64,000 nucleotides of DNA from Fratercula arctica (taxonomy: Eukaryota; Chordata; Aves; Charadriiformes; Alcidae), in contig CANTUZ010000014.1 of the NCBI GenBank assembly GCA_947846985.1, positions 8,239,738 to 8,303,737 of the forward strand. The letters run 5' to 3'. The position numbers were made by a program, and so were the translations under genes. Shown here piece after piece: positions 23,001-34,100 of this stretch. The number at the start of each line of letters is the position of its first letter. Position 1 is the first letter of the stretch. The notes beneath the pieces are model-generated. The model was not told the origin of the DNA, ran no database searches, and saw only the letters and a list, made by a program, of their open reading frames with translations.

Positions 23001-24960
23001 AATGGGTGGCCATGCAATGGGCACCCAAGAGGTGGTCTTGCAATGGGTGGGCGTGCAAGGGGTGGGCGTGCAACGGGCACCCAAGAGGTGGTCTCGCAAC
23101 GGGTGGTCTTGCAACGGGTGGGGGTGCAAGGGGTGGGCGTGCAAGGGGCGTGCGAGGGGTGGCGGTGCGAGGAGGGGCGTGCGAGGGGCCGGGGGCTCAC
23201 GCGGTCTCGTCGTTGCGGAACTCCAGCTCCCCGCAGGCGTCCTCGTAGTGGACGCCGCCGCCGCGGGCCGTCCCCTCCAGGGTGCGGTAGGGCAGGAGGA
23301 CGGTGCCGCGGGCGCCCGAGCTGCGCACCACCGTCACCTCCACCGTCCCCTGGCACTCGCTGACGTGCAGCAGCCGGTCCTGGAAGGTGAAGATGCCGGC
23401 GTGGTCGTCGTCCAAGATGGTGACGGTGGCCACCAAAGGGGCCACCAAGCGGCCCTTGGGGTGCTCGGCCGAGTCGGTCTCGAACATGCCTTCGGCGTCG
23501 CCCACCCGGAGGTTGAGGAGGCGGACGAAGAAGTGCTCGTCCTCCTCGAAGATGTCGTCGTCGATGATGCCGATCTTCAGCTCCTTCTGGGTCTCCCCCG
23601 GCTTGAAGATGAGCGTCCCCTCGCTGTACTCGTAGTCGGAGCCTGCCTTGGCCGAGCCGTCCTCCGTCTTGTAGTCCACGTAGAAGGTGTGGTTGGCCTC
23701 GGCCCCCTGTTGGCAAGCCACCGAGAGCGTCACCGAGCCGCAGTTCTCCAGGCAGTGGTAGAGGCACGGCTCGAAGAAGATGCGGCTGCAGGTCTCCTCC
23801 TCGGCGTCCGAGGGCACCTCCAGCAGGGTGGAGGACCTCTTGGAGAACTCGGCCACGTGTTTCTTGAGGATGTTGCCGGCGCCAGTCATCATGCGGGTGG
23901 CCTGGATGCGGTAGAAGGCCCGGCTCTTCTGCTGGTGGAGGAGGGCGTAGTAGTTGGCCATCTCCACCAGTTGCTCCAGTTCCTTCTCGGGGTGCTTCTG
24001 CTTGAGGTCCTTCAAGATCTGGATGACCTCCCGGCGGCTCTCGTCCAGCTCCTTCTCCTCCGGCGTGGGGGCGGGCAGGGCCGGGGAGGCGGGAAGGCCT
24101 TCGGCCTCGCGGCGTTCGGGGCCGGCGGGGAAGCCGCCGTCCATCTCGATGCCCTTGGGGAGCTCGCCCTCGGTGCCGATGATGATGCCGCTGCGGGGGT
24201 CGGCCCGGTAGCGCTTGTAGACGTACTTGTAGAAGAGAAGGCGCTTGTCGGCGGCCCAGGCGAAGACCACGCAGACGGGGAAGAAGACGAGGGTGAGGAG
24301 GGCCTCCCACACCTGCACCACCCCGGGGGAGATGACGGCCAGGATGAGGTAGAGCCAGATGTAGGCGAAGATGCTCCAGGAGGCGGTGACGAAGAAGACC
24401 CGCAGGTGCTTGATCTTGCGGCTCTCACCGCTGGGGATGACGTAGACGCAGACGGCGATGACCACGAACATGTTGAAGGCCGCGCTGCCCACGATGGTGC
24501 CGGGCCCCAGCTCGCCCGCCTGGAAATTGTGGCCGCAGACCTCGATGACGGAGAGGAGGATCTCGGGGGCCGAGGAACCCAGCGCCATCAGGGTGAGGTT
24601 GGAGACCGTCTCGTTCCAGATGCGGACGGTGCCGATGCTGGTCTCCCCGTTGGCCTTGGTGATGGTGATCTCCTTCTCCTTGGAGGTGATGACCTCGATG
24701 GAGGCCATGAAGCGGTCGGCGATGATGGAGACGCCCAGGAACATGTACATCATGGCCACGAAGTAGACGATGGCGCGGGCGGCCTTGTCGCCGAAGGAGG
24801 GGTTGTCGGGCTGCCAGACGGGCAGGAGGACGCCGGGTTGGCAGCGGTTGGAGCCCTGGCAGGTCCCGTTGGCCTCGGCCGCCGCCGCCGCCGCCGCCTC
24901 GGGGGCGCAGGGCTCGGCCAACAGCAGCGCGGCCACCAAGGCCGCCCGCCGGGCCGCCAT
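14042..24960 (-). CDS. SLC8A2: SLC8A2 (NCX2), plasma-membrane Na+/Ca2+ exchanger, about 919 aa
   Basis: Minus-strand coding exons: 24960-23201, 19661-19558, 19435-19418 (18 nt), 17037-16913, 16828-16729, 16135-15860 and 14418-14042. All phases fit, giving 919 residues (human NCX2 is 921). The start is the ATG at 24960 following an acceptor at 24976. An N-terminal signal segment ([15 protein letters not shown]) precedes TM helices with the alpha-1 repeat ([12 protein letters not shown] and [14 protein letters not shown]) in the first exon. Then come the cytoplasmic loop with CBD1 (acidic [19 protein letters not shown]) and the CBD2 part [18 protein letters not shown]. The alpha-2 repeat ([29 protein letters not shown]) and the end [10 protein letters not shown] lie in the last two exons. 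SLC8A2 rather than SLC8A1/A3 is indicated by [39 protein letters not shown] and neighbours KPTN and NAPA. Every intron is loaded with tandem repeats. Confidence 0.96.
14690..15845. repeat. Pyrimidine-rich CCATCC/CTCTCC hexamer satellite, SLC8A2 last intron
   Basis: About 1.15 kb of CCCTCTCCCCATCCCTCTCC mixed in 6-, 12- and 18-bp steps. One strand is almost pure pyrimidine with a single A per unit. A related GGGGACATGGGGACACGG block occupies 14430-14640. Confidence 0.95.
16190..16620. repeat. Compound minisatellite with about 120-bp higher-order unit
   Basis: Short CCCCAGGGTGGTGGCC-type units are arranged so that a segment of about 120 bp containing GGCACAGTCCCAGGTTGCG and GTGCTCGTCCCCATGG occurs twice, followed by a decayed third part. 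Confidence 0.85.
17080..19395. repeat. 2.3-kb GGGGACAC-type minisatellite in an SLC8A2 intron
   Basis: Units of about 15-30 bp, GGGGACACGGCACGGGGACA, CAACGTGGGGTGTG and CATGGCATGGGGACATGAC, are shuffled. Larger segments also repeat: the stretch with GCATGGAGATGTGGCATGG recurs at about 18310 and 18840. It lies between the exon at 17037 and the 18-nt exon at 19418. Confidence 0.95.
19418..19435 (-). other. SLC8A2: 18-nt microexon of SLC8A2 (residues ALLLTQ)
   Basis: The acceptor CTCTCTGCAG and donor GTAGGCG enclose 18 nt. Joined to its neighbours it gives GIS-ALLLTQ-ADGDRKL, equivalent to the conserved ALLLNQ-type cassette in the exchanger regulatory loop. Short cassette exons at this place are alternatively spliced in the SLC8 family. 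Confidence 0.92.
19690..22210. repeat. CAT-type satellite, 2.5 kb: (CCGTCA)n, (CCAT)n/(CATCTC)n, then (CATCCC/CATCCT)n
   Basis: From left: a short CCGTCACCGTCACTGTCA tract (about 19695-19745); CCATCCATCC tetramers mixed with CATCTCCATC hexamers (19865-20810); then nearly pure hexamers CATCCCCATCCTCATC to about 22200. The SLC8A2 transcript strand reads GGGGATGAGGATG and is G-rich. Long open frames across it (Ser-Pro, His-Pro, Met-Gly and Asp-Gly repeats) are artefacts of the period. Confidence 0.97.
22255..22540. other. Non-repetitive island with several TTAATTA/CAATTAG motifs inside the SLC8A2 first coding intron
   Basis: Between two satellites lie about 280 bp with GTTAATTACC, CAATTAATCC, CGTTAAGTCATTAGG, CTTAATTAGCGC and GCAATTAGCGAGC. 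TAATTA/TAATTAG are homeodomain-type cores. No coding sign was seen. It could be an intronic enhancer. Confidence 0.4.
22570..23190. repeat. GTGGGCGTGCAAGGG minisatellite in SLC8A2 intron
   Basis: Units of about 15 bp, GGGTGGGCGTGCAA or GGGTGGTCTTGCAA, with the larger phrase GGGCACCCAAGAGGTGGTC recurring every 60-120 bp. It abuts the donor of the first coding exon (23200). Confidence 0.93.
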
Positions 24961-25014
24961 CCCCACGGCTCCCACCTGCGGGCGAGAGCGGACTCAGCAC
25001 CGGGCCGGGGGGTC

Positions 25015-25760
25015 GGTAAGGGTCGGGGGGCTCATCAAAGGTTGGGGGGCTTGTTAAAGGCTGGGGGGCTCGTTAAAGGCCATGGGGCTCGTTAAAGGTT
25101 GGGGGGCTCGTTAAAGGCCATGGGGCTCGTTAAAGGTTGGGGAGCTCATTAGAGGTTGGGGGGGGCTCGTTAAAGGTTGGGGGGTTTGTTGAATATTGGG
25201 GGGCTTGTTAAAGGCTGGGGGGCTCATTAAAGGCCATGGGGCTCGTTAAAGGTTGGGGAGCTCATTAGAGGTTGGGGGGGCTCGTTAAAGGTTGGGGGGT
25301 TTGTTAAAGGCTGGGGGGGCTCGTTAAAGGTTGGGGGGTTTGTTGAATATTGGGGGGCTCGTTAAAGGCTGGGGGGGCTCATTAAAGGCCAGGGGGCTCG
25401 TTAAAGGTTGGGGGGCTCATTAAAGGTTGGGGAGGCTCGTTAAAGGCCATGGGGCTCGTTAAAGGCTGGGGGGGCTCGTTAAAGGTTGGGGGGTTTGTTG
25501 AATATTGAGGGGCTCATTAAAGGTTGGGGGGCTCATTAAAGGCTGGGGGGCTTGTTAAAGGCCATGGGGCTCATTAAAGGCTGGGGGGGCTTGTTAAAGG
25601 CCAGGGGGCTCATCAAAGGCCAGGGGGCTCGTTAAAGACCAGGGGGGCTCGTTAAAGGTTGGGGGGCTCATTAGAGGTTGGGGGGCTCATTAAAGACCAG
25701 GGGGGCTCGTTAAAGGCCATGGGGCTCGTTAAAGCTTGGGGGGTTCGTTAAGGGCAGGGA
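25015..25760. repeat. About 19-bp GGGGGCTCGTTAAAGGTT minisatellite, SLC8A2 5' region
   Basis: About 38 copies of GGGGGGCTCGTTAAAGGYY variants (GGCCATGGGGCTCGTTAAA, GTTTGTTGAATATTG), with a higher-order pattern of about 170-200 bp. It lies in the presumed 5' UTR intron just upstream of the first coding exon. Confidence 0.93.
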
Positions 25761-25799
25761 GATGGGGAACGTCCTCAAGCCCCCTCGGGGGCATCTCTG

Positions 25800-26005
25800 G
25801 GGACCACGGCCGTGGGGCTGGGACGGAGCCATGGGGCTGGGGGACCACATCCGTGGGGCTGGGACGGAGCTGTGGGGCTGGGGACCACATCCGTGGGGCT
25901 GGGATGGAGCCATGGGGCTGGGGACCACATCCGTGGGGCTGGGATGGAGCTGTGGGGCTGGGGGCCACGTCTGTGGGGCTGGGACGGAGCCGTGGGGCCG
26001 GGGCC
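25800..26005. repeat. Minisatellite GGGGACCACATCCGTGGGGC, about 5 copies
   Basis: Units of about 40 bp, GGGGACCACATCCGTGGGGC then TGGGACGGAGCCATGGGGCT, with small changes. Confidence 0.85.
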
Positions 26006-26074
26006 GTGGGGCCGTGGGCCGCGGCGGTTGGGGGGTGCGTGGGCGCTGCCCGGCTCCTCCCTGGCAACCGCGCG

Positions 26075-26110
26075 GTCGCCACGGCAACGGGATGGGACCG
26101 GCTATAAAAA
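26075..26110 (+). promoter_or_regulatory. X-box-like RFX site (GTCGCCACGGCAAC) plus TATA-like TATAAAAA
   Basis: GTCGCCACGGCAAC at 26075-26088 fits GTNRCC-N2-RGYAAC. TATAAAAA follows at 26103-26110 on the plus strand. A half-site CTGGCAACCG lies just upstream. No plus-strand gene is recognisable afterwards (a tandem repeat follows), so the role is unknown. Confidence 0.35.
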
Positions 26111-26479
26111 GAGTGATGGAGAAGGAGCGGGGACCCCCCCGAACCCCCCCCCCACCACCCCCCCCATGGGGATGGGGCTGCCCCACGGCGTCGCTGCCCC
26201 ACGGCGTCGCTGCCCTGCGCCCCACGGGGAGCCAGCTCGGCCCCACGGCGTGCTGGGGGGGCCGGCGTGAGCCACCGTCCCCCCCATCCCCCGGTGTGGG
26301 GCAGCCGCCGGGCCAGGCCCCCACGGTGCCCCACAGCACCAGCCCCACGGCACAGACCCGGTGTGCTGCCCCACGGCGCCGCCCCGCAGCACGGACCCAT
26401 GACACCTGCCCCACGGCATTGCCCCATTGCAACAGCCCCACGGCACCAGTCCCATTGCATGGACCCATTGGACCAGCCC

Positions 26480-26935
26480 CATGGCACCAGCCCCATTGAC
26501 CCTGCCCCACTGCGCTGCCCCATAGCATCAGCCCCATTGCGCTGCCCCACTGCATCGGCCCCATTGCCCCTGCCCCACTGCGCTGCCCCATAGCATCAGC
26601 CCCATTGCACTGCCCCACTGCATCGGCCCTATTGCCCCTGCCCCATTGCGCTGCCCCATAGCATCAGCCCCATTGCGCTGCCCCACTGCATCGGCCCCAT
26701 TGCCCCTGCCCCACTGCGCTGCCCCACGGCACCAGCCCCATTGCGCTGCCCCACGGCACCAGCCCCATTGCCCCTGCCCCACTGCGCTGCCCCACAGCAT
26801 CAGCCCCATTGCGCTGCCCCACTGCATCGGCCCCATTGCCCCTGCCCCATTGCGCTGCCCCACAACATCAGCCCCATTGCGCTGCCCCACGGCACCAGCC
26901 CCATTGCGCTGCCCCACAGCCCCAGCCCCACACCC
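26480..26935. repeat. About 40-bp and 20-bp minisatellite (CCCCATTGCGCTGCCCCA)
   Basis: Units CCCCATTGCGCTGCCCCACT, GCATCGGCCCCATTGCCCCT and CATAGCATCAGCCCCATTG alternate. Confidence 0.92.
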
Positions 26936-28020
26936 CACCGTGGGGCAGCCGCCGCCGCCCGCAGCCCCACATCTCCCCCCCCCCCTCCCCCCCCAATTAA
27001 GGCCCTCGTTCCCCGCCCGGGGGCCGAGCACTAACGAACCTGCCCACGAGGTTCCGTTTGGGGCCAAAAAGGCAAAACCAGAGACTCCGAAATCGAGGGA
27101 TTTTTGTCGCCGGGACGGGATCCGGCCGAGGGCTCCCCCCCCCGCCCCCGAATCCCCCCCCCCATCCCGCCAATTTGGGGTGAAAACCCCCCTTTTTGGG
27201 CAAAAAACACCCATAAAAAACTTCCCTGAAAAGCGCCCCCCCCCCCCCAAAAGGCCCCGGAGTCGGGAATTCAACCGGGATTGAGTTTAATCCATGGGGA
27301 TTCCCCCCAAAAATCCACCTCCCCCCCGCAAAAAATCCCTCCCCCAAATCCCCCCCCCCCCCAAATCCCTCCCCCCCCCAAAAAAAAATCACCCCCCCCC
27401 CCCAGTTTTGGGGATTTTTCCAGAAAAATAAGTGAAAATCCCTCAAATTTCCCCCAGTTTTCCCAATTCCCCCCAAAATTCAGGGACGGAACCGCGGGAG
27501 CCGCTTCCAACCCCCAAAATTCCCATTTTTTAACAACCCCCCACCCCCCACCCCCCCCGGATCCCAGTTTTCCCTTTTTTTCACTTATTTTTGTGCCCGT
27601 GCGCAGATGGAGGGGGGGGGGGGGGGGGGGGGAGAAAAAGAGGGAAAAAAAGCGCTTTTTCCTTTAAATCCGGGTGGATTCGCGGATCAAGGCAGAGCGG
27701 GGGGGGGGGGGGGGATTCGAGCGGGGGGGGGGAATTCAAACGGGGGGGCGGACCCAAAACGGGGGGGATTTTGGGGGGGGGGGAAATCTGGGGGGGATTT
27801 GGGAAAATTTGAGGGGATTTGGGAAAATTTGGGGGAAATTTGGGGAGATTTGGGGAAATTTCAGGCATTTGGGGGGAATTTTGCCCCCCCCCCCCAAAAA
27901 CCACCTGTTTGTAGGGCCGGGAACTGGCGGGGGAGGGTTTTTTACGCCGCCCCCCCCCCCGTGCCCCCCCCCCCCGCCTCGTTCCCAGCCCCAAAATCTA
28001 CATTTTTCCCCCCAAAATAA
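26936..28020. other. Gene-free low-complexity stretch upstream of SLC8A2
   Basis: C-runs, G-runs and A-runs are interspersed with short unique segments (about 27000-27130 and 27500-27700), and there is a GGGGGGATTTGGGAAAATTT tract at 27780-27870. I see no exon with coding support. Confidence 0.5.
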
Positions 28021-28560
28021 TGGGGGGGGGGATTAACTCCGAGGGGGGGAGATCCCGGAATGGGGGGGGGGACCCGAAAATGAGGGGGGGGGGCTAAAAT
28101 GGGGGGGGTGGGGGTGTGATGCTGGGAATGGGGGGGGGGGGACACTTGGAAGGGGGGGGGGAAACCCTGGAATTGGGGGGGGGGCACCTAAAATAGGGGG
28201 GTTGGGCCGGGAATGGGGGGAGGGGGACACTTGGAATGGGGGGGGGGGGGGGCGCTGGAAAGTGGGGGGGGAACCCTGAAATCGGGGGGGGGGACGACAC
28301 ACACCCCTGGAATGGGGGGGGGACACACACATGGAATGGGGGGGGTGTCCCTGGAATGGGGGGGGGGTAAAATGGGGGGGGGGGGGGCCGGAACGTGGGG
28401 GGGATCCCGGGAATGGGGGGGGGGGCTGTTGGAAGGTCTGGGAATCCTCAGGTGGGGGGGGAATAACGGGGGGGGGGGGGGAGAAGGGGGTGGGGGGGGG
28501 TCCCCGGGATATTGGGGGGGGGGATTTAAAGCGAGGGGGGGGGGGATTTAAAGCCGGGGG
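28020..28560. repeat. Poly-G interrupted tract (GGGGGGGG with TGGAATG spacers)
   Basis: About 20 G-runs of 6-13 bases are separated by spacers such as AACCCTGGAAT, GACACTTGGAAT and TAAAAT. It has strong G-quadruplex potential on the plus strand and is prone to assembly error. Confidence 0.8.
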
Positions 28561-28569
28561 GGGTCGTAC

Positions 28570-28650
28570 CTGGGCTGCGGCTCCGGCTCCGCCGCCGCCG
28601 AGTTACTTCTCCATGGCGATGGCGGGGGGGGGCGCGGGGGGGGGCGGGGA
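28570..28650 (-). other. Possible non-coding first exon of SLC8A2
   Basis: On the minus strand a GC-rich, CGG-repeat segment ends in GCAGCCCAG with a good donor GTACGAC at 28569. It contains a short ATG frame (MEK then stop). It faces the acceptor at 24976 before the first coding exon. No transcript evidence; the start is not defined. Confidence 0.3.
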
Positions 28651-29159
28651 AATGCGGGGGGGGGGGGCGCGGGGGGGGGCGGGGAAATGGAGGGCGGGGG
28701 GGGGGGCACCGGGGCGGGGATGGGGATGATGGAGGGGGGGTGGGAAATTCGGGGGGGAGGGTGATTCTGACACCCCCCCTCGGAGCTCTGACCCCCCCCC
28801 CCCTCCCCGGGGGATCCAAGACCCCCCCCCCCCCAGGGAACCCCTAACCCCCCCCCCCCGGGACCCCCGGGCCCCCCCCCGCGACCCCCCCCCAGCCCCA
28901 CCGGGGACCCCCGATTCTCCCTCCCCCCCCAAGGACCCCCAAAAACTCCCTTGAACCCCCCCCCGGACCCCCCCTTGGGGACTCTTGACCCCCCCCCCGG
29001 GACTCTCGACCGACACCCCCCCCCCCCCGGGACACCGGGGCCCCCCCGGACCCCCTCGGACCCCCCCCCCGGACCCCCCCGGGCCGGCGGCGGGTTCAGC
29101 ACCGGGGCGCGGACAGCTCCCGCCGGGCAGCGCTCGGGGCCCCCCCCCCCCCCCGACAC

Positions 29160-29720
29160 AGGGGGGGGGTCCCCATGGAGACAGGGGGGTCCCCTCGGTC
29201 ACCCGAAGCCATTGGGGGGGTCCCCATGGAGACGGGGGGGTCCCCTCGGTCACCCGAAGCCATTGGGGGGGGTCCCCATGCAGGGGGGGGTCCCCTCGGT
29301 CACCCGAAGCCATTGGGGGGGGTCCCCCCGGTCTCACACACCCATTGGGGGGGTCCTCAAGGAGATGGGGGGGTCCTCTGGTCACCCAAAGCCATTGGGG
29401 GGGGTCTCCGGGGAGACGGGGGGGTCCCCTCGGTCATCCGAAGCCATTGGGGGGGGGTCTCCGAGGAGACTGGGGGGGTCCCCGAGGAGATGGGGGGGTC
29501 CCCTCAGTCACCCAAATCCCATTCGGGGGGGGGGGGGGGTGGGGTCCTCCCGGTCTCACACACCCATTGGGGGGGTCCCCGAGGAGCTGGGGGGGTCCCC
29601 CCCGGTCACCTGTAGCCGTTCGGGGGGGGGTCCCCCTGGTCTCACACCCCCCGTTCAGGGCGGGGGGGGGTCGCCGAGGAACTGGGGATCCCTTCAGCCA
29701 CCCACCCGCGTCGGGGGGGG
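29160..29720. repeat. About 54-bp minisatellite (GGTCACCCGAAGCCATTGGGGG)
   Basis: Roughly ten units contain GGGGTCCCCATGGAGAC, GGGGGGGTCCCCTCGGTCA and CCCGAAGCCATTGGGGG. Some carry CTCACACACCCATTGGGGG instead. The flanks 28650-29160 (C- and G-runs) and 29720-30170 (partly unique) show no gene. Confidence 0.9.
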
Positions 29721-30179
29721 GTCCCCAAAGACCTGGGGGGTCACCCAACCCCATTGTGGGGGGGTCCCCAAGGAGCTGGGGGGGGCTCCTCTCCTCCCCC
29801 CCCCCCGCCAAGCTGGGGATCCCCCTGGCCGCGCCTGCCCAAGGGAACTGGGGGGGTCCCCAAAACGCCTTTCCCACCCCACCCCCCCCGCAAGGAGCCC
29901 GACCCCTCAGCGGGGCTGGGTGTGTCCCCCCCCCCTTGTCACCTGCTGGGACGAGTCACCCCCGCTTGTCCCCCCCCCCCGGGGGGGTCTTGGGCATCGG
30001 CCGGCGGCGGATCCCGGCGGCGTCTCCGGCACCTCCCCGGCTCCGGCAGGAATTAGCGCAGGAACCAGATGCCATCGCCTCCAGCGGGGGGGGGACACAG
30101 CCGGCGGGGGGGTGGGGGGAGCTGGGGGCTGCCGACACGTCACCCGCCACCGCGGGGGGGGGGCCTGAGGCGCGCGGAG

Positions 30180-31105
30180 GCTCCCAACCCAAAAAACGGG
30201 GCTCTAAACCCAAAAAGGAAGGGTCCGAACCCAAAAATGGAGGGGGCGAAACCCAAAAACAAGGGGTCTAAGCCCAAAAATGGGGGGGTTAAACCCAAAA
30301 ACAAGGGGTCTAAGCCCAAAAATGGGGGGGTTAAACCCAAAAACCAAGGGTCTGAACCGAAAAACTGGGGCTGTAAACCCCAAAACTAAGGGTTTTTGGG
30401 GTAAATCCAAAAATGGGGTGGGGCCGACCCCCAAAAATGGGGGGTCCTGGAGGCGCGTGAAGGGTCCAAGCCCCCAGAATTAAGGATCCGATCCCAAAAA
30501 CTTGGGGTCCCGGAGACACACGAAGGCTCCGACCCCAAAATCGGGGGGGCTGACCCCAAAAATGAAGGGTCTGCCCCAAAAATGGGGGTCCTGGAGACAC
30601 ACGAAGGCTCTGACCCCAAAATCTGGGGGTCCAACCCCAAAAACAAAGGGTCCAGCCCCAAAAATGGGGGTCCTGGAGGTGCACGAAAGGTCCAACCCCC
30701 CAAAATTAAGGATCTGACCCCAAAAACTTGGGGTCCTGGAGACACACGAAGGCTCTCCGACCTCAAAATCGGGGGGTCCAACCCCAAAAACGAAGGGTCC
30801 AGCCCCAAAAATGGGGGTCCTGGAGACACACGAAGGCTCTGACCCCAAAATCGGGGGGTCCAACCCCAAAAACGAAGGGTCTGACCCCAAAAAGGAAGGG
30901 TCTGACCCCAAAAATGGGGGTCCTGGAGGTGCATGAAGGGTCCAACCCCCCAAAATTAAGGGTTTGACCCCAAAAACTTGGTGTCCCGGAGACACACGAA
31001 GGCTCCGACCCCAAAATCGGGGTGTCCGACCCCAAAAACGAAGGGTCCGCCCCCAAAAATGGGGGGTCCCGGAGACAGACGAAGGCTCCGACCCCAAACC
31101 CGCGG
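30180..31105. repeat. Compound minisatellite downstream of KPTN (CCCCAAAAATGGGGG)
   Basis: First a ~27-bp block (AACCCAAAAACAAGGGGTCT) to about 30400, then units of about 75-80 bp with GTCCTGGAGACACACGAAGG, CTCTGACCCCAAAATC and AAGGGTCCAGCCCC. Confidence 0.93.
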
Positions 31106-31172
31106 TGCCCCTCCCCCGTCCCTGTCCCCGTCGCGCCCCACGGAGCCCGGAGCCGGGGGCGGGGGCGACACC

Positions 31173-31178
31173 TTTATT
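31173..31178 (-). terminator. KPTN poly(A) signal, overlapping the stop codon
   Basis: On the minus strand the coding end reads CCA AAA TAA TAA AGG. The stop TAA is 31179-31177 and AATAAA is 31178-31173, so the signal starts inside the stop. The 3' UTR would be only about 20-30 nt. Confidence 0.7.
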
Positions 31179-34100
31179 ATTTTGGGGGAGAAAACCGCCA
31201 AATGGGGGCGCGTCCGGCCGCGTCGGCGACCTCGGCGTTGGCGTCGCCTTCCTCCCTCCGGCGTCGCGCTCGTCTCCGCAGCCGCTCTAGAACCCGGCGC
31301 GCGGTGGGTTCTAGGCTATGCTACCGGCGGGGAAAACAAGACGGGGTGAGATTTGGGGAGAAAACGGAGGGTTTTGGGGGTTTTTTTGGTTTTTTTTTTT
31401 GGAGGGGGGGTGACGGTCACCTGCAGGACGTGGAGGCCTTTGAGGCAGACGACGGCCAACTCGCGGAGGCCATCGGCGGTGAGGTCAACGTAGAGCATGG
31501 AGAGCAACGGGCTGGGGAAGCGCCGCGTCCAGAGGAGCCGGAATTGGCCGGAAAAGTCGTATTTATAACAGAGAAGTTCCTAAAAAAAAAAAACGGGGAA
31601 ATTTAAGGAAATCCCCCCCCCCGGAAGATGGTTTTGGGGGGTGGGGGGGGATGGAAATGGCGTCACCAACTTGGCCGTAGGTGCCGAGGAGGATCTCGGC
31701 GGCGCCGTCGAAGTCGATGTCGGTCACCAGGGCGCAGAGGACGCTGTCGTGCCGGTCGCTGGCCGGGAGGATCAACTGGTCGCCCAGTCCGTTGGCGAGG
31801 ACGTCGCTGGGGGGGGGGTGGGGGGGTGGGGAGGAAGAGGACTGGTGACGTCACGGTGACGCCACCGCGGCGGTGCCGATGACGGAGAGGGAGGTCGCGG
31901 CGAGGGAGAGGGAGGCGGCGGCGGCGCTCACCGGTAGACGACGGAGAGCTCGATGGTGCTGGTGACCAGGAGGCCGTAGGACTGGGCCGTGCTGGGATCA
32001 ACTGGGGGAGGGAGGAGGAGAAGGGGTGGGAGGGAGCCGGGGGGATCCGGTGGGATCTGGGGGGGGGGGGGGGGGTCGTCCCCTCACCCTCCGGCGCCGG
32101 CGGCAGCGGGAAGAGCAGGACTTTGGAGATGGGACCGTCCTGTTGGATGCTCCAGCTCTGCAGGACGGCTGCGGGAGAGAGCGGCTGGGCCGGGATGGGC
32201 GGGAGCGGGGGGGATCCCAGGGGATCCCAGGGGATCCGGGGCCGGCATGGGATCCCCTTGCTCGTCCCCAAGGATCCGCCATGGGATCCCCTGGTCCCTC
32301 CCAAGGATCTGCCATGGGATCCCCTGGTTCCTCCCCGAGGATCCGCCATGGGATCCCCTCGCTCCCTGGGGATCCAGCACGGGATCCCTGGCTCCCCAAG
32401 GATTCCCCATGGGATCCTCTCCCTCCCCAAGGATCCGCCATGGGATCCCCTCGCTCCCTGGGGATCCAGCACGGGATCCCTGCCCCCCCCAAGGGATCCC
32501 CTCTCCCCCCAAGGATCCCCCCCAGGATCCCCTCAATCCCCAGGGATCCACCATGGGATCCCCCCACTCTCCAAGGATCCGCCACGGGATCTCCTCGCTC
32601 CCTGGGGACCCACCACAGGATCCCTGGCTCCCCAAGTATTCCCCATGGGATCCTCTCCGTCCCCAAGGATCCGCCATGGGATCCCCCCACTCCCCAGGGA
32701 TCCCCCATGGGACCCCCCCACTCCCCAAGGATCCCCTCATGGGACCCCCCCACTCCCCAAGGATCTGCCCATGGGACCCCCCCACTCCCCCAAGGACCCC
32801 CCCTGGGCTCCCCCCCACTCCCCAAGGACCCCCCAGGACCCCCCCCACTCCCCAAGGACCCCCCCGGCCTCCCCGTCTCCCCAGGGATCCCCCCCCTCCC
32901 CGGGATCTCCCGCTCCCCCAAGGACCCATCCCAGGCTCCCTGGGCTCCCGGAGGATGATCCCCCCCCCCCCCACTCCCGGGATCCGTTTGCCCCCCCCCG
33001 GGATCCGTTTGCCCCCCCCGGGCCCCGCTGCTGACCTGGGCCGCGGTGGCTGACGCGGGCCAGGCGCAGGTGGCCGCTCTGGCAGCCCAGGGCACTGAGC
33101 CGCTGGCCACGGGCCGGCAGGTTGAGGACGTCCAGCCACAGGACGCTGCGGGGGGGGGACACATGGGACACGGGGGGGGGGTCAGGGGCTGGGGGGGACG
33201 GACACGGCGGGGGGACGTGGGGGAATCCCCCCCCCCCCCAATCCCGTACTTGCTGGGCAGGTCCTGGAGCTCCGGGAAGAGGCGCTGGACGGGCTGTTCC
33301 TCAAACTGGTGCGAGGAGCCCTTCTGGGGGGGGGAATGGGGAAAAGGGGGGGGAAAGGGGGGGGGAAAGGGGGGGAAAGGGGGAAAAGGGGGGGGAGAAG
33401 GGGGGGAGAAGGGGGGGAGAAGGGGGGGGAAGGGGGAAATTGGGGGAAACGGCGGGGGAATGGGGACATGGGGGGGAAGGGGGGGAATAATGGGGGGAAA
33501 CAGTGGGAAATGGGGAAAGGGGGGGAAGGGGGAAAGGGGGGAAAAGAGGGGGAAAGGGGGGGTAGAAGGGGGGGAAGGGGGGGAAAGGAGGGGTGAAGGG
33601 GGGGGAAGGGGGGAATAATGGGGGAAAATGGGGGGAAATGGGGAAAATGGGGGGGAAACGGGGAAATGCGGGGGGGAGGGGGGGAAACGGAGGGGGAAAA
33701 TGGGGGAAGGGGGGGGGAAAGGAGAGAAATGGGGGGGAAACAGGGGAAAAACAGGGGGAAACGGGGGAAAATGGGGGGGGAGGGAGGAGAAAGGAGGGGG
33801 AAATGGGGGAAAACCAGGGAAAGGAGACAGGAAAACAGGGAACGGGGGGAAAAACAGGAAAATGGGGGGGGAGTGGGGGGAAACAGGGAAAGGGGGGAAA
33901 AATGGGAAAACGGGGGGGGGGAAGGAAGAAAGGGGAGGAAAAATGTGAGAAAAATGGGGGAATAAATGAGGAAAAAAACAGGGAAAGGGGGGAAAAGGCA
34001 GGAAAAAGGGGCATAAAAAGGGGGATGAGAAGGGAGAAAAAAGCAGGAAAAAGAGAGAGAAGCAGGAAAAGGGGCGAAAAACAGGAAAAAGGGAAAAAAC

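Noticed and set aside
24958..24975. Start of SLC8A2 at 24975 (GTG)
   Set aside because: The codon there is GTG just after an acceptor CAG; the first ATG at 24960 gives a normal signal segment.
22591..25095. 834-residue plus-strand frame opposite the SLC8A2 first coding exon
   Set aside because: Antisense shadow of a conserved exon plus the adjoining minisatellite.
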